DNA of 64,000 bases from Neolentinus lepideus HHB14362 ss-1 (Eukaryota > Basidiomycota > Agaricomycetes > Gloeophyllales > Gloeophyllaceae): positions 167,068 through 231,067 of the forward strand of contig KV425553.1 in NCBI GenBank assembly GCA_001632425.1, in the 5' to 3' direction. A model generated the notes under the pieces. That model was not told the origin of the DNA, made no database searches, and was given only the letters and a program-made list of their open reading frames with translations. Positions 21,460 through 31,560 of this stretch are shown here, piece by piece (within the stretch, counting starts at the first letter, position 1; each line of letters starts with the position of its first letter). The translations under genes were made by a program, and so were the position numbers.

Positions 21460-23042
21460 CTAGATGTGTGGGTGCCAGATACTTCTACCCTGCACGACCT
21501 GTGGTAGATTTATCTCAAATCTCTCCTGCAGGACAGTCAGCTTAGACTTATACTCGTCGATTCCGATGTAGGCTCCGCACATCCGCCGTTTGCCGTCGAA
21601 GGCGGAACGACCATGCAGGACGCGGTGATTATCAACAGCTAGAGTATGGTCGACATGAAATATCATGAATGAAAACAGGGCATGAAACTTGCCTACTGCT
21701 GTTCCTGCGGATAGTTGAACCCAGTATTCTGAATCTGGACTGGTCAGGAGTTTGTGCCATACTCGGATCGCGTTATACCTATACATGCATTTCTAAGTCA
21801 GTATCATCCAGCAACGCACTCAAGTGCGTATGCACCATTCCTCCATCTCATCCCCCGTAACTCCCTTCACCACGCTCCTATCGTCATTATTCCACCTTAC
21901 CTGAACCAGCTCCCCGGTTACCCTACCATGTCCCAGTACCGGGTACCCCGAGCTCGGCGACGGGATATACAACGCGCCAGGCTCGCCAGCTGCATGTGCT
22001 ATCACCGGCACTCTAGATAATAGAGAGTACACGGAGGGGTGAGTAGCGCGGAGAATCGAGGCAACATAGAAGCCGTCGACGAGGAGCGTAGCACCGCCGG
22101 TGCCTCCCGTATGGGAGAGAAGGTGGAAGAGCTGGATACCACAGGGGTCTGTCTAGAGATGGGGTGGGGTAGTGAGCGGAGAAGGGGTAATAGAAGGAGG
22201 GAAATGACATACGAAGTAGGTGTTGTCGGTGTGGGCGCCAAGAGCCAAGGTTGTATACGCTGTGTCGCCTTTGGCTAGGTCAGAGGTGAAGTCCCAGAAC
22301 TTGCCGTCTATAAAGCAACTCAGTGAGCCAGCGTTTAATGACATTCACAGAGTGACTTCACACATTGCGTTTCGCGAATGAATCCGATCCGCATTGATAG
22401 CTCTTCCGTTGCTTCGGGAGTAGGTGGTACACCGTTGACAAAGCAGAAGCCAAACTCGTCCTGGTTCAGACGTAACAATGTCAAGTGAACTCGCCGGCAA
22501 ACCTAGGATAGAAACCTACGATCTTCAAAAGCCACTTGTGCAGACCTTTATCGTCCGGATTCATGACCTCTTCGTAAGACACCGCGGGCGGGTGCTGCTG
22601 AATCTTCGAACCCCAGAGAACTTTTCTATGAAGTGATATTAATAGTACAATGTTTAAGCCAATGAACATATTGTGAGCATACTCTTGGGACGATCTTGCG
22701 TGTTCCAGAGGTGGATCATACGAATTCGACTGTAACCATGACCAAGGATAAATGGAGAGGTGGGGTTGCGTTCCTGACCCTTGCCACACGATAAGTGAAA
22801 ATCTTGACATGTCGCACTTGAATCCTTATCCGCTACTCACAGGTAACCGAGAGGCCTTCAGCAGTCGGCGCGACTTCTAGAGGCTCAATATCAGCAGGAA
22901 TCTAACACGCGCGCCAGATTCAGCTTATGTTGAAGAGTCCGACTCTTTCTAACTCGCCTCGAACGTATTCACTAATCGTTGCTTCGTGATCTGGTGGAAG
23001 CATTTCGTGCATCGGCAATGGTCACGCAACCAGACGTGATGA
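21460..23042 (-). CDS. Trimethyllysine dioxygenase (Fe(II)/2-oxoglutarate; carnitine synthesis), N-terminus unresolved
   Basis: The first enzyme of carnitine biosynthesis, hydroxylating N6-trimethyllysine. The zinc-binding-type N-terminal region reads HVWLRDHCRCTKCFHQITKQ (about 22980-23042). Then follow TFE/IPADIEPLEV, SIYPWSWL, KVLWGSKIQQ, FGFCFVNGVPPTPEA, the iron ligands H and D in ALGAHTDNTYF, the 2OG region, and the distal His in DNHRVLHGRSAF. The end is INLPQVVQGRSIWHPHI before the stop at 21460. Many small introns interrupt it. Two use GC instead of GT donors (at 22957 and 21692), inferred because only these joins keep the family sequence continuous. The first exon or exons upstream of 23042 were not identified. 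Confidence 0.83.
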
Positions 23043-23227
23043 CTTGGGATTACAATGTATTAAGCAAGTTACAGATGGCACAACTTGTAGATGACAGGCG
23101 TACAAGCGTGACCAAGTACGGGTATCCCAGCCGATCATTACTCTCTTCTTATCCACGGCGCATACTGGCAGAGAATCACGGTAAGCTGCAGAGGCTTGTA
23201 GATCAGATGGAGTTGGTCTCAGCGCAG

Positions 23228-23269
23228 CAGAGGCAGAGGCAGAGGCAGAGGCAGAGGCAGAGGCAGAGG
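23228..23269. repeat. Hexanucleotide microsatellite (CAGAGG)7
   Basis: Seven uninterrupted CAGAGG units near the unresolved 5' end of the trimethyllysine dioxygenase gene. Read on the minus strand it is a CCTCTG repeat. Confidence 0.9.
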
Positions 23270-23632
23270 GCGAGAGCTTAGAAGAATATCTGCAACACCG
23301 AGGAATTGGTCCGCAATTCTGAACCTACGATCAGTTTACCATTCTTTAACTGTGTCACAGCTAACACTTACGATAGAGTCACGACGCAGTGAAGCTACTG
23401 TTCTCCCTGAAGTCGAGCGCACAGTATTGCCACTAAAGATCGCCGAACGAAGTAGCCTTGACATGGACGGAACAACTACCCCACAGGCAGCGTAGTTAAC
23501 CTATTTTGTGTTATTTAAGCCCTATCGCAAATTGCCGAGTCGATCGGTTATTTCGGCCGAATTCTTTTAATTTGCTAAGGCCGCTATATAGCACCTCTGA
23601 CTCGAACGGTCTCTTCTTTCGTCCTCGTTAAA

Positions 23633-25137
23633 ATGTCCTTCGCCTCTCGTTCTGCCCAAGGCCTGCGCTCAGCGTTTCGCCGTGCGACTCGTGCGAGCAC
23701 GAAGGTTGCGTCCAAGCAGACGCAGACCGCGTCCTACTCCATTTTGGCGCGAGCGGCTGTTTCCAATACACCCCGCAGAGCTACTGTCGAGGTATATGCA
23801 TTGTGACTGACAATATGGTTGAGAATGCTCAGCTTTTGATTAGTCGGTTCGAGGAATCAAGACCCTCGATTTCGCAGGCACGAAGGAGGTTGTTTACGAG
23901 CGGAGTGACTGGCCCTTGTCCAAGCTCCAAGACTATTTCAAGAATGACACCCTTGCCATCATTGGCTATGGCTCGCAAGGCCATGGGCAGGGCTTGAACG
24001 CCCGTGACAACGGCCTGAACGTCATCGTTGGTGTTCGTGAGGGCGGCAGCAGTTGGCAAGCTGCTCAGGAGGACGGCTGGGTATGTGTTCTCAATTGTTC
24101 ATACGTGGCGCAGAAAACAAACGTTTGTATCTGGAATGTAGGTGCCCGGAGAAACTCTTTTCCCCATCGAGGAAGCCATCAACCGGGGTACGATCATCAT
24201 GAACCTCCTCTCCGACGCCGCCCAGTCTTCAACATGGCCTACCATCGCTCCTCTCATCACCAAGGAAAAGACCCTCTACTTCTCGCATGGGTTCTCTGTC
24301 GTCTACAAGGAAGACACGAAGGTCATTCCCCCGAGTGACGTCGACGTGATTCTAGTTGCGCCCAAGGGCTCTGGTCGGACAGTCCGCACGCTCTTTAAGG
24401 AGGGCCGTGGCATCAACAGCAGCGTCGCTGTGTTCCAGGACGTTAGCGGCAAGGCCAAGGAGAAGGCGGTTGCCCTCGGAGTCGGTATAGGCTCTGGATA
24501 CATGTACGAGACGACCTTCCAAAAGGAAGTGTACTCTGACCTGTACGGCGAACGTGGTGTTCTTATGGGTGGTATCCGTGCGTATATTTTATTTTTCTAG
24601 CCGGTGGATATGCCCTGAGGAGTGATTCGCAGAGGGTATGTTCCTTGCTCAGTACAAGGTACTCCGCGCGAACGGCCACTCTCCCTCGGAGGCGTTCAAC
24701 GAAACCGTTGAGGAGGCTACCCAGTCTCTCTACCCCCTGATCGGTGAGAAGGGGTAAGTACCGAATCTCCATACTATCCGCATCTCACTCCAACCATACT
24801 TTCTTAGCATGGACTACATGTACAACGCTTGTTCAACGACCGCCCGCCGTGGTGCCCTCGACTGGGCGCCCATCTTCGAGAAAGCGAACGTGCCGATCTT
24901 CGAGAAACTGTACGAGTCCGTGAAGAACGGCACGGAGACGCGAAAGTCGCTCGAGTTCAACGGCAGGAAGACATATCGTGAGGACCTTGCGCGAGAGCTT
25001 AAAGAGATTGATGACCAGGAGATCTGGAGAGCCGGTACGTGGACTTCGACTAGTTGTGAGTCCTTAAAAAGTGTTGACCGTTTGGTCTCGGTACAGGCAA
25101 GGTTGTGCGTTCGCTGCGTCCTGATTACAAGGCATAG
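23633..25137 (+). CDS. ILV5: Acetohydroxyacid reductoisomerase, mitochondrial
   Basis: The second common step of valine/isoleucine (and leucine precursor) synthesis: Mg- and NADPH-dependent alkyl migration and reduction. Six exons (23633-23791, 23844-24080, 24142-24577, 24633-24753, 24808-25034, 25097-25137) give 406 residues. The N-terminus (about 50 residues) is Arg/Ser/Ala-rich and mitochondrial. The NADPH loop is IIGYGSQGHGQGLNARD. The knotted C-terminal domain includes GIGSGYMYETTF, QGMFLAQYKVL and METAL-ligand-type Glu/Asp positions. The protein ends VRSLRPDYKA. The last intron and tiny last exon are the part reused as a recombination joint at three other places in this window (27161, 43389, 45579). 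Confidence 0.95.
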
Positions 25138-25699
25138 GCGTATTTGGTTCGCATTTCTTGATTTAATTACGTCAAAAGCACTGCCTAGTGCACTTCCTGT
25201 ATTTTATTCGTTGATGCTCTTCTTGGTAGTGAATGTAATGATACAGTCCGCAATCTTGCTAATGCGAGGGGGTGGCAAGTAAGATGAGTTATCAGCCCCT
25301 CGAGCGTCCTCTAGGCTCGAACTAGCCTCCTTGGGACAAAGTCCCCTGGTGTGCAGAAAGCGTTGCCCCGAATCGCCATATCGAATCAGTGACCGTGACA
25401 ATCGACAGCACGTGACGAGTAACATCTCGGTGTCAGTGACACTTTACTAGTACCATTGGCAACACAAAGAACACGAATATTATACTGGCCAGCTGTTTGT
25501 CTGTTCTTTCTTCTGATCCAGCGCATATCATACACTCATCAATTCTAATGGGAGTGGCGACTGCCGAAGCTTAATTTCATTGAATGTGCTTGGTGTCTGA
25601 GAGGCATATCGACTTATCTCCTTTGTACGTGATTAATAATCTTGTCCAAAACTCATTCAATTTGAACCTTAAAACATTCAACGTCCGCGATCCCATAAT
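25138..25699. other. Convergent intergenic segment between ILV5 and oxidoreductase copy A
   Basis: No gene. The segment gtacgtgattaataatc and neighbouring bases are mirrored at 44880-45470 (beside copy D), and diverged versions lie next to copies B and C. Confidence 0.5.
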
Positions 25700-26821
25700 C
25701 TAGAGCTCTCTGCAGACAACCGCGGTGTGCTCAAATGCCCCTGCCCGTTCCTTCGCGGCCTGCACCGCCTCCTCCACTTCTCCCAGCCCAAAACTCTTCA
25801 CATCAAACATACTTAAATCAAGTAATCCGCACTCCACCAGCCCCAGCATCTTGGGAAAGTGCGTCCTTTCGCACATCCACACACCCTTAACGGCGATGCC
25901 TTTATGTACCATCTCTCCGTACGGGATCGGCACATCACCTGCGACGCCGCCCATGAGAATGCACGTCCCGCCTGGGCGGAGGGTGTGTAAGGCTGTGAGG
26001 ACCAGGGAGGGAGAGGCGGATGGGGGAAGAATGTCGAAGTGAACATCTATAGGGAACCCTTCACCCGCTGCGGCTCTGATAGCCTTCTCGTCAGTGGCGG
26101 GCTCGCCGGTGAGGAAGACGGGTGCGATACGCGGTGTGTTATTGAACGCTTTCCCTAGCTTGGCCAGTCTGGCAGGAGAGCGCCCCAACGGAATGACTTT
26201 GCGTGCCCCAAGAGCAAGTGCCACCGCGACGGCGCCACTGCCAAAGTGCCCTGTCGCGCCGGTAATGACGACGGTGGAGCCGACGCAGAGGTCACCGTCG
26301 CATAGCCCGCCAAAAGCGACCCCGAGCGCGGTAAGCGCGGTGAGTTTTGCTGGGGTTAGCTTTTGGTTCTCGACGAGGGAAGGCGGCAGCGGATAGACGT
26401 TCTCGGCTGGAACGAGGATCTCCTCTGCCCAGCTGCCATTTCTGAAGACGCTCTGCACCTTCTGTGCGCGCTCATCTTGCGCAACAAGCCCCTGCAACAT
26501 GAGCTTGGTGGAGTACGAGTCATCCCGTGCGCGGATGGTGCAGTCGCAGAATACGAGAAGCCCGGAGCCGGGTTGGAGAAGTGGGTTGGCGACGTCAGGC
26601 CCAGCGGATTTGACCACGCCGATTGTACCCAAACCCGGGACGTAAGGGAGGAGGTTGGGATAAGTGCGCGTGCCGTTGAAGATCTCCTCGGCATAGGTGA
26701 GGACAGAGGAGGCGAGGACCTTGACTACGATGGACCCCGGGGTAGCGACGGGGGAGGGGATGTCGGTGAGGGCGAGGTAGGGGGGAGATGGCTTAGTTGA
26801 GTTGAAGACTGCTGCTCTCAT
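25700..26821 (-). CDS. MDR-superfamily zinc-type alcohol dehydrogenase-like oxidoreductase, copy A
   Basis: A medium-chain dehydrogenase/reductase of 373 residues, single exon. A GroES-like N-terminal domain (residues about 1-130) precedes a Rossmann domain with the dinucleotide loop VVITGATGHFGSGAVAVALA (about 190). LGR follows about 15 residues on, which suggests NADPH. Typical zinc-ligand clusters of classical ADHs are not evident, so quinone-reductase-type or enoyl-reductase-like activity is as likely as alcohol dehydrogenase. Differs from the other copies at PGLGTIG, MVHKGIAVKG and the C-terminal VVCREL. The promoter has a ttttatacacaaacgcgtaagtcatg-like block shared by all copies. Substrate unknown. 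Confidence 0.85.
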   Translation of the reverse strand: MRAAVFNSTKPSPPYLALTDIPSPVATPGSIVVKVLASSVLTYAEEIFNGTRTYPNLLPYVPGLGTIGVVKSAGPDVANPLLQPGSGLLVFCDCTIRARDDSYSTKLMLQGLVAQDERAQKVQSVFRNGSWAEEILVPAENVYPLPPSLVENQKLTPAKLTALTALGVAFGGLCDGDLCVGSTVVITGATGHFGSGAVAVALALGARKVIPLGRSPARLAKLGKAFNNTPRIAPVFLTGEPATDEKAIRAAAGEGFPIDVHFDILPPSASPSLVLTALHTLRPGGTCILMGGVAGDVPIPYGEMVHKGIAVKGVWMCERTHFPKMLGLVECGLLDLSMFDVKSFGLGEVEEAVQAAKERAGAFEHTAVVCREL

Positions 26822-27160
26822 GGCTTACTGAAGTGCGATCGTGATATGCTTCAGGCCACCAGCCTAGAGGCTTTTTATACACAAACGCGTAAGTCATGGA
26901 CATCCGCTGCCGCTTTACGTCGGCGACGCGCGTCGTCGGCGAGTATATCCTACATCATCGGGGAATAAGGTGACGCAGAGCGTGTCTGAAGGTGAGGGAG
27001 AGTTTTACTCTGAAGGATAGAAATGGTATTAGCCCCTGTTATCTGGACCAGGGGCTTTTGCTATTTTGGACCAAGAGGGTTAGAATATCTGGCCCTGCAT
27101 CATGGTTCCGCTTCTTATATACGAAATGGACGGCAAGGGTGACACGCTTCAACGGCAGAT
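26822..27160 (-). promoter_or_regulatory. Promoter of oxidoreductase copy A
   Basis: Read on the minus strand: a tataaaaagc-type TATA box lies about 55 bp before the ATG, and a gacgcgcgtcg palindrome about 100 bp before. These elements are conserved in front of all four copies (near 26922, 30090, 41005 and 43622), so the copies probably share regulation. Further out there is a short inverted repeat (ccctgttatctggaccaggg). Confidence 0.55.
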
Positions 27161-27259
27161 GGTGCGTGGACTTCGACTAGCTGTGAGTCCTTAATTGCGA
27201 AACGTTGACTGTTTGGCCTCGGTACAGGTAAGTTCGCTGCGCCCTGATTACAAGGCGTA
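27161..27259 (+). pseudogene. Copy of the ILV5 last intron and last exon (tandem-duplication joint)
   Basis: Matches the ILV5 3' end from the intron donor (gtgcgtggacttcgactag) through ggtacag to ctgattacaaggcgta. About 10 bp of the last exon is missing and the stop is disrupted. It is joined directly to the far end of the copy A promoter. The same joint, inverted, is at 43389. Confidence 0.85.
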
Positions 27260-27815
27260 TGGTGCGGGTCGGCTAGTCACCGCCACTTTTGTACAAAGAA
27301 TGTAGGAGGCCCATATTTTTTCCATTTTCTTATTCCTCTAGTAGAAATGCTCCATTTGGGGCATAGAACAATTCTACCAAACAGAATTTCGATAGGGTCA
27401 AAATTGGGCGAGATACATTTTCGGACCAGATCGTATTTTGCCGTATGGGAATGTATTTCCACATATAGAAATAATCAACACCCTAATTATTTCAGACTGT
27501 GTCAAACTGGTGCAGCAGCGTCTCCGGAACCCGTCTGTGGGATGTGTATTGATGAGAACTGAATTGTCTTACCCTCAGCTGAGAATCTTTTGCACCCAGA
27601 CCATCATGAAGCGGTTTCGAGGTGTGGTGCTATGCAACACTGTATATATTATATAAAATCTACAGCCAATTGATGTACAATTCTATTGGATGTGCCCAGA
27701 TAGGTATAGTTTACTATGAAATCTAGGGGAAAATAAGGCAAAAATTGAATTTTTTGCGAGTCCGACCCGATTTTGCCGCTGTACAAAAGTGGCGGTGACT
27801 AGCCGACCCACACCA
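27260..27815. mobile_element. TA-flanked transposon (MITE-like) present in only one arm
   Basis: A 556-bp element. The left end TGGTGCGGGTCGGCTAGTCA (27260 on) and the inverted right end (27780-27815) match over 36 bp with one mismatch. TA is present at both borders (27258-27259, 27816-27817). The equivalent sites at ILV5 (about 25138), 43294 and 45472 read straight through without it. No transposase frame is seen. Confidence 0.85.
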
Positions 27816-28863
27816 TACGTGTATTTGGTTCGCATATATTGATTTGATTACGTCAAAAGCACTGCCTAGTGCATGCCACTGTATTTCATCCGTTGATGCT
27901 CTTCTTGGTAGTGAGAGTAATGATACATTCGCGATCCTGCTAATGCGAGGGGTGGCCAGTAAGATGCAAGATGAGCTACCAGCCCCTCGGACGCCCTCTA
28001 GGCTCGAACTATCCTCCTTAGGACAAAGTCCTTGTGTTGTGCGGGAAACGTTTCCCCGACCTCCACAAGCGCACTCCATATCGAATTAGCACCCACTCAA
28101 GTGACCGTGACACTCGACATCACATGATGAGTAACATTTGGCAACGTCGAGTAAAACCGGTAGAGTACGGTGAATAATTCGTCCCGAGTTTTTCACTTAA
28201 CATCAGAGCCTCGATGTAGGAGAGGGCCTCGGGGAAACCAATAATATTAGAATTTTTGTGCAAATCTATTGAGAATGATGTTTGAGGGATTTCCACTCGA
28301 AACGTTTGCAGCTGAGCAGCTATTGTATAGTGCACGAACGTAGATCAGCCTGAGGTTCTTTGGAGTTTATGAACACGACGCGACATCCGTCAACAACCAC
28401 GCCACAATCAAGAGAGGACGTCACTCACCGTCTACAGCCCTAGTCATGCATGAGACTGCACGCACCCCTGGGGCCTTTGGCGGAAGGTGTGTAAGGCTGT
28501 GAAGATCAGTCTAGAGGGCGAGGCGGATGGGGGAAGAATGTCGAAGTGAACGTCCATTGGTCCTCAGTCTGACTCCCGTATTCGAGTACGAGACATATTC
28601 GTTTACCTTATGGGAAAGATGCTGAAGTATCGGCACAACACAATCTGGTCCTTGTACAAGAAACGCAAATGGTGGTCAGTTCGTTTCTGTAGAACTGGAT
28701 CTCGGAAATCAATGACAAAAATCAGGATAATTCATCGCACATCCATGCTTGGTGTCTGAGAGGCATGTCGACTTGTCTCCTCTGTACGTGATTAATAGTC
28801 CTGTGTACAACCCATTCAATTTAACCTTGAAAGATAATGTGCCAACTATCCGCCCTCCATAAT
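27816..28863. other. Duplicated intergenic segment with an oxidoreductase scrap
   Basis: Resumes the ILV5 downstream flank after the transposon, then unique-looking sequence mirrored at 42239-43290. At 28458-28555 it contains a short degenerate piece of the oxidoreductase coding sequence (ggtgtgtaaggctgtgaaga ... gggggaagaatgtcgaag), also mirrored at about 42546-42645. No intact gene. Confidence 0.6.
28458..28555 (-). pseudogene. Truncated, degenerate oxidoreductase fragment (left arm)
   Basis: About 100 bp corresponding to the region around LPPSASPSLVLTALHTLRPG of the full copies, with small deletions. It sits just downstream of copy B in the same orientation. It shows that an additional, older copy once existed and was mostly lost before the inverted duplication. 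Confidence 0.75.
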
Positions 28864-29985
28864 CTACAGTTCCCCGCAGACAACCGCCGTGTGCTCAAAT
28901 GCCCCCGCCCGTTCCTTCGCGGCCTGCACCGCCTCCTCCACTTCCTCCAACCCAAAACTCTTCACATCAAACATACTTAAATCAAGTAATCCGCACTCCA
29001 CCAGCCCAAGCATCTTGGGAAAGTGCGTCCTTTCGCACATCCACACACCTTTGACCGTGATGCCTTTGAATATCATCTCTCCGTAGGGGATCGGCACATC
29101 ACCTGCGACGCCGCCCATGAGAATGCACGTCCCGCCTGGGCGGAGGGTGTGTAAGGCCGTGAGGATGAGGGAGGGAGAGGCGAATGGGGGAAGAATATCG
29201 AAGTGAACATCTATAGCGAACCCTTCACCCGCTGCGGCTCTGATAGCCTTCTCGTCAGTGGCGGGCTCGCCGGTGAGGAAGACGGGTGCGATACGCGGTG
29301 TGTTATTGAACGCTTTCCCTAGCTTGGCCAGTCTGGCAGGAGAGCGCCCCAACGGAATGACTTTGCGTGCCCCAAGAGCAAGTGCCACCGCGACGGCGCC
29401 ACTGCCAAAGTGCCCTGTCGCGCCGGTAATGACGACGGTGGAGCCGACGCAGAGGTCACCGTCGCATAGCCCGCCAAAAGCGACCCCGAGCGCGGTAAGC
29501 GCGGTGAGTTTTGCTGGGGTCAGCTTTTGGTTCTCGACGAGGGAAGGCGGCAGCGGATAGACGTTCTCGGCTGGAACGAGGATCTCCTCTGCCCAGCTGC
29601 CATTTCTGAAGACGCTCTGCACCTTCTGTGCGCGCTCATCTTGCGCACCAATCCCCTGCAGCATGAGCTTGGTGGAGTACGAGTCATCCCGTGCGCGGAT
29701 GGTGCAGTCGCAGAATACGAGCAGCCCGGACCCGGGTTGCAGAAGTGGGTTGGCGACGTCAGGCCCAGCGGATTTGACCACGCCGATTGTGCCCCAACCC
29801 GGGACGTAAGGGAGGAGGTTGGGATAAGTGCGCGTGCCGTTGAAGATCTCCTCGGCATAGGTGAGGACAGAGGAGGCGAGGACCTTGACTACGATGGACC
29901 CCGGGGTAGCGACGGGGGAGGGGATGTCGGTGAGGGCGAGGTAGGGGGGAGATGGCTTAGTTGAGTTGAAGACTGCTGCTCTCAT
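28864..29985 (-). CDS. MDR-superfamily oxidoreductase, copy B
   Basis: Intact, 373 residues, single exon. Same architecture as copy A and nearly identical to it over the middle of the gene. The 3' part (MIFKGITVKG, FGLEEVEEAV, VVCGEL) instead resembles copy C. Distinctive residues are LQGIGAQDERAQ and DILPPFASPSL. This copy retains the longest original upstream region (to 31523), so it or its mirror C is probably ancestral to A and D. Confidence 0.85.
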   Translation of the reverse strand: MRAAVFNSTKPSPPYLALTDIPSPVATPGSIVVKVLASSVLTYAEEIFNGTRTYPNLLPYVPGWGTIGVVKSAGPDVANPLLQPGSGLLVFCDCTIRARDDSYSTKLMLQGIGAQDERAQKVQSVFRNGSWAEEILVPAENVYPLPPSLVENQKLTPAKLTALTALGVAFGGLCDGDLCVGSTVVITGATGHFGSGAVAVALALGARKVIPLGRSPARLAKLGKAFNNTPRIAPVFLTGEPATDEKAIRAAAGEGFAIDVHFDILPPFASPSLILTALHTLRPGGTCILMGGVAGDVPIPYGEMIFKGITVKGVWMCERTHFPKMLGLVECGLLDLSMFDVKSFGLEEVEEAVQAAKERAGAFEHTAVVCGEL

Positions 29986-31523
29986 GGCTTACTGAAGTGC
30001 GGTCGCGATATGCTTCAGGCCACCAGCCTAGACGCTTTTTATACACGAACGCGTAAGGCATGGACCTCCACTGCCGCTTTACGTCTACGACGCGCGTCGT
30101 CGGCGAGTATGTTCTACATTACCGGGGAATCAGTTGAGGCAGAGCGTGTCTGAAGGTGAGGGAGAGTTTTACTCTGAAGGATAGAAATGGTATTAGCCCC
30201 TGTTATCTGGACCAGGGGCTTTTGCTATTTTCGACCAAGAGGGTTAGAATATCTGGGCTTGCATCGTGGTTCGGCTTCTTATATACGAAATGGACGGCAA
30301 GCATCATACGCTTCAACGGCAACCCTTGTTCATGATATCGCTGATGAAACATGAAGTAGCTTGACATTGGCCGAGTTACGCTGGTGGACATGTCGTATTA
30401 GTATTCCATAGGATTGCCGTCAGAGCGTAGGCATCACTTCTCTCAGTAGGGAGTTCTCGACATCAACTCATTAACGATATCGTGAGCTCTGGTCCATTAC
30501 CAATTAAATCAGTGCAACGCTGTTTCATAAATATTTCGACATGACACACAATTGAAGAGCTTCTGAACCTCAGCACCGGCCCTGACTTACACTTCGTACT
30601 TTTAGTTGCCATCCGTTGTCTGGCCTACAGACACCAAGTTTAAGGTGTCGTATCCCTTGGATAGTTACATAACACCCCTCGTAGCGCAGAGTCGGACACG
30701 GTTCCAAGTGTGGTAGGTCTAAGGGACAAGCGACGGTCAGAGATTGAATGATGCAGGATAAACATGAGTGAGACTGTGCATCGCAGTCCTTCCGCGTCGG
30801 ATAAGAGGAAGTTGGCCGAGTGCAGAACAGGTTCTCTGACCGCTCTTGAATACCAGCAAAAGGAGACCGGCACCTTTGATTATCGACATGCATATGCACC
30901 ATGCATCCTTGGAGGTCCATCGACGACAAAAGCCAGTAAGTCCAGGTGTAGCCAGTCAGGTCTTACAATAATTAGGAGTGATCGATGCCCCAAGTCCTGA
31001 GGAGATGTATAAGATTGCACGCGCCTAAATGGCCAAAGGAAGTACACCATTTAATTGGAGTCCAGGAGATATACTATAGCTTTTCCGCCACTGTATTCCA
31101 GCATTCTTCGAAAGTATCCTGCAGATGTCGAGCCCAAACGAGGATAGCAGCAGGTACGTACCGTTTACTGGAAACCAGGTGGTGGTCATCCCGGTTTCAT
31201 ATGTCGTCTCGAAATAGAGAACCGGTATTCGCCGCCTAAGCCTCTGTTCTTGACCGCAACATACATCGTGTTCTTGCTGGTCAGGAGATGATCTTCGTTA
31301 GGCCATGTTTTTGGGTAAGTGAGAACGGCACCTCATCAGAAATGTACTTGTCCCCGAGGATCTCTTCTACTACTTCCGCAATACCCTTATAGTCTTCAGA
31401 GGAACCATAGCCCTTGGTCGAGAACAGCGAAGGGGATTAACGCCGATTTCGCGCTGGTGAGACTCGATATTTCACAGCCAGTGATCTGCGTACTATGTAG
31501 ATCGTGGGAAAGTTGGACTTCAC
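29986..31523. other. Upstream region of copy B with a decayed gene remnant
   Basis: Mirrored at 39590-41116. After the promoter (to about 30320), protein-like but stop-broken stretches occur on the plus strand, for example VIDAPSPEEMYKIARA near 30978-31025 and MSSPNEDSS near 31125, with consensus-like splice sites between them. The family is not recognised. Both arm copies carry disabling changes, so this looks like a dead gene duplicated with the arm. The segment ends 37 bp before the VPS34 ATG and so includes most of that gene's likely promoter. Confidence 0.45.
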
Positions 31524-31560
31524 GCTTCGGACACCAGGACAGAGTGGCTCTGGCACTACT

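Larger units (their letters stand above)
25031..31523. repeat. Left arm of a ~6-kb inverted duplication
   Basis: From the last ILV5 intron donor to 37 bp before the VPS34 ATG, this segment recurs as its reverse complement at 39590-45579. Landmarks in mirror order are the ILV5 tail, oxidoreductase copy A, internal ILV5-tail joint, a truncated oxidoreductase scrap, copy B and a decayed upstream segment. The left arm is longer by about 0.55 kb, which the transposon at 27260-27815 accounts for. Confidence 0.9.

Noticed and set aside
23228..23269. CAGAGG repeat as a possible coding Gln/Arg repeat
   Set aside because: Lies at the unresolved 5' end of a minus-strand gene and gives no conserved frame; treated as a microsatellite only.
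26363..26800. 145-codon frame antisense to oxidoreductase copy A (repeated in the other copies)
   Set aside because: Mirror frame produced by the GC-rich third positions of the real gene; appears in all copies only because the gene is duplicated.
30203..31320. Short frames in the duplicated arm segment as genes
   Set aside because: The reading frames are broken differently in the two arm copies, which argues against function.
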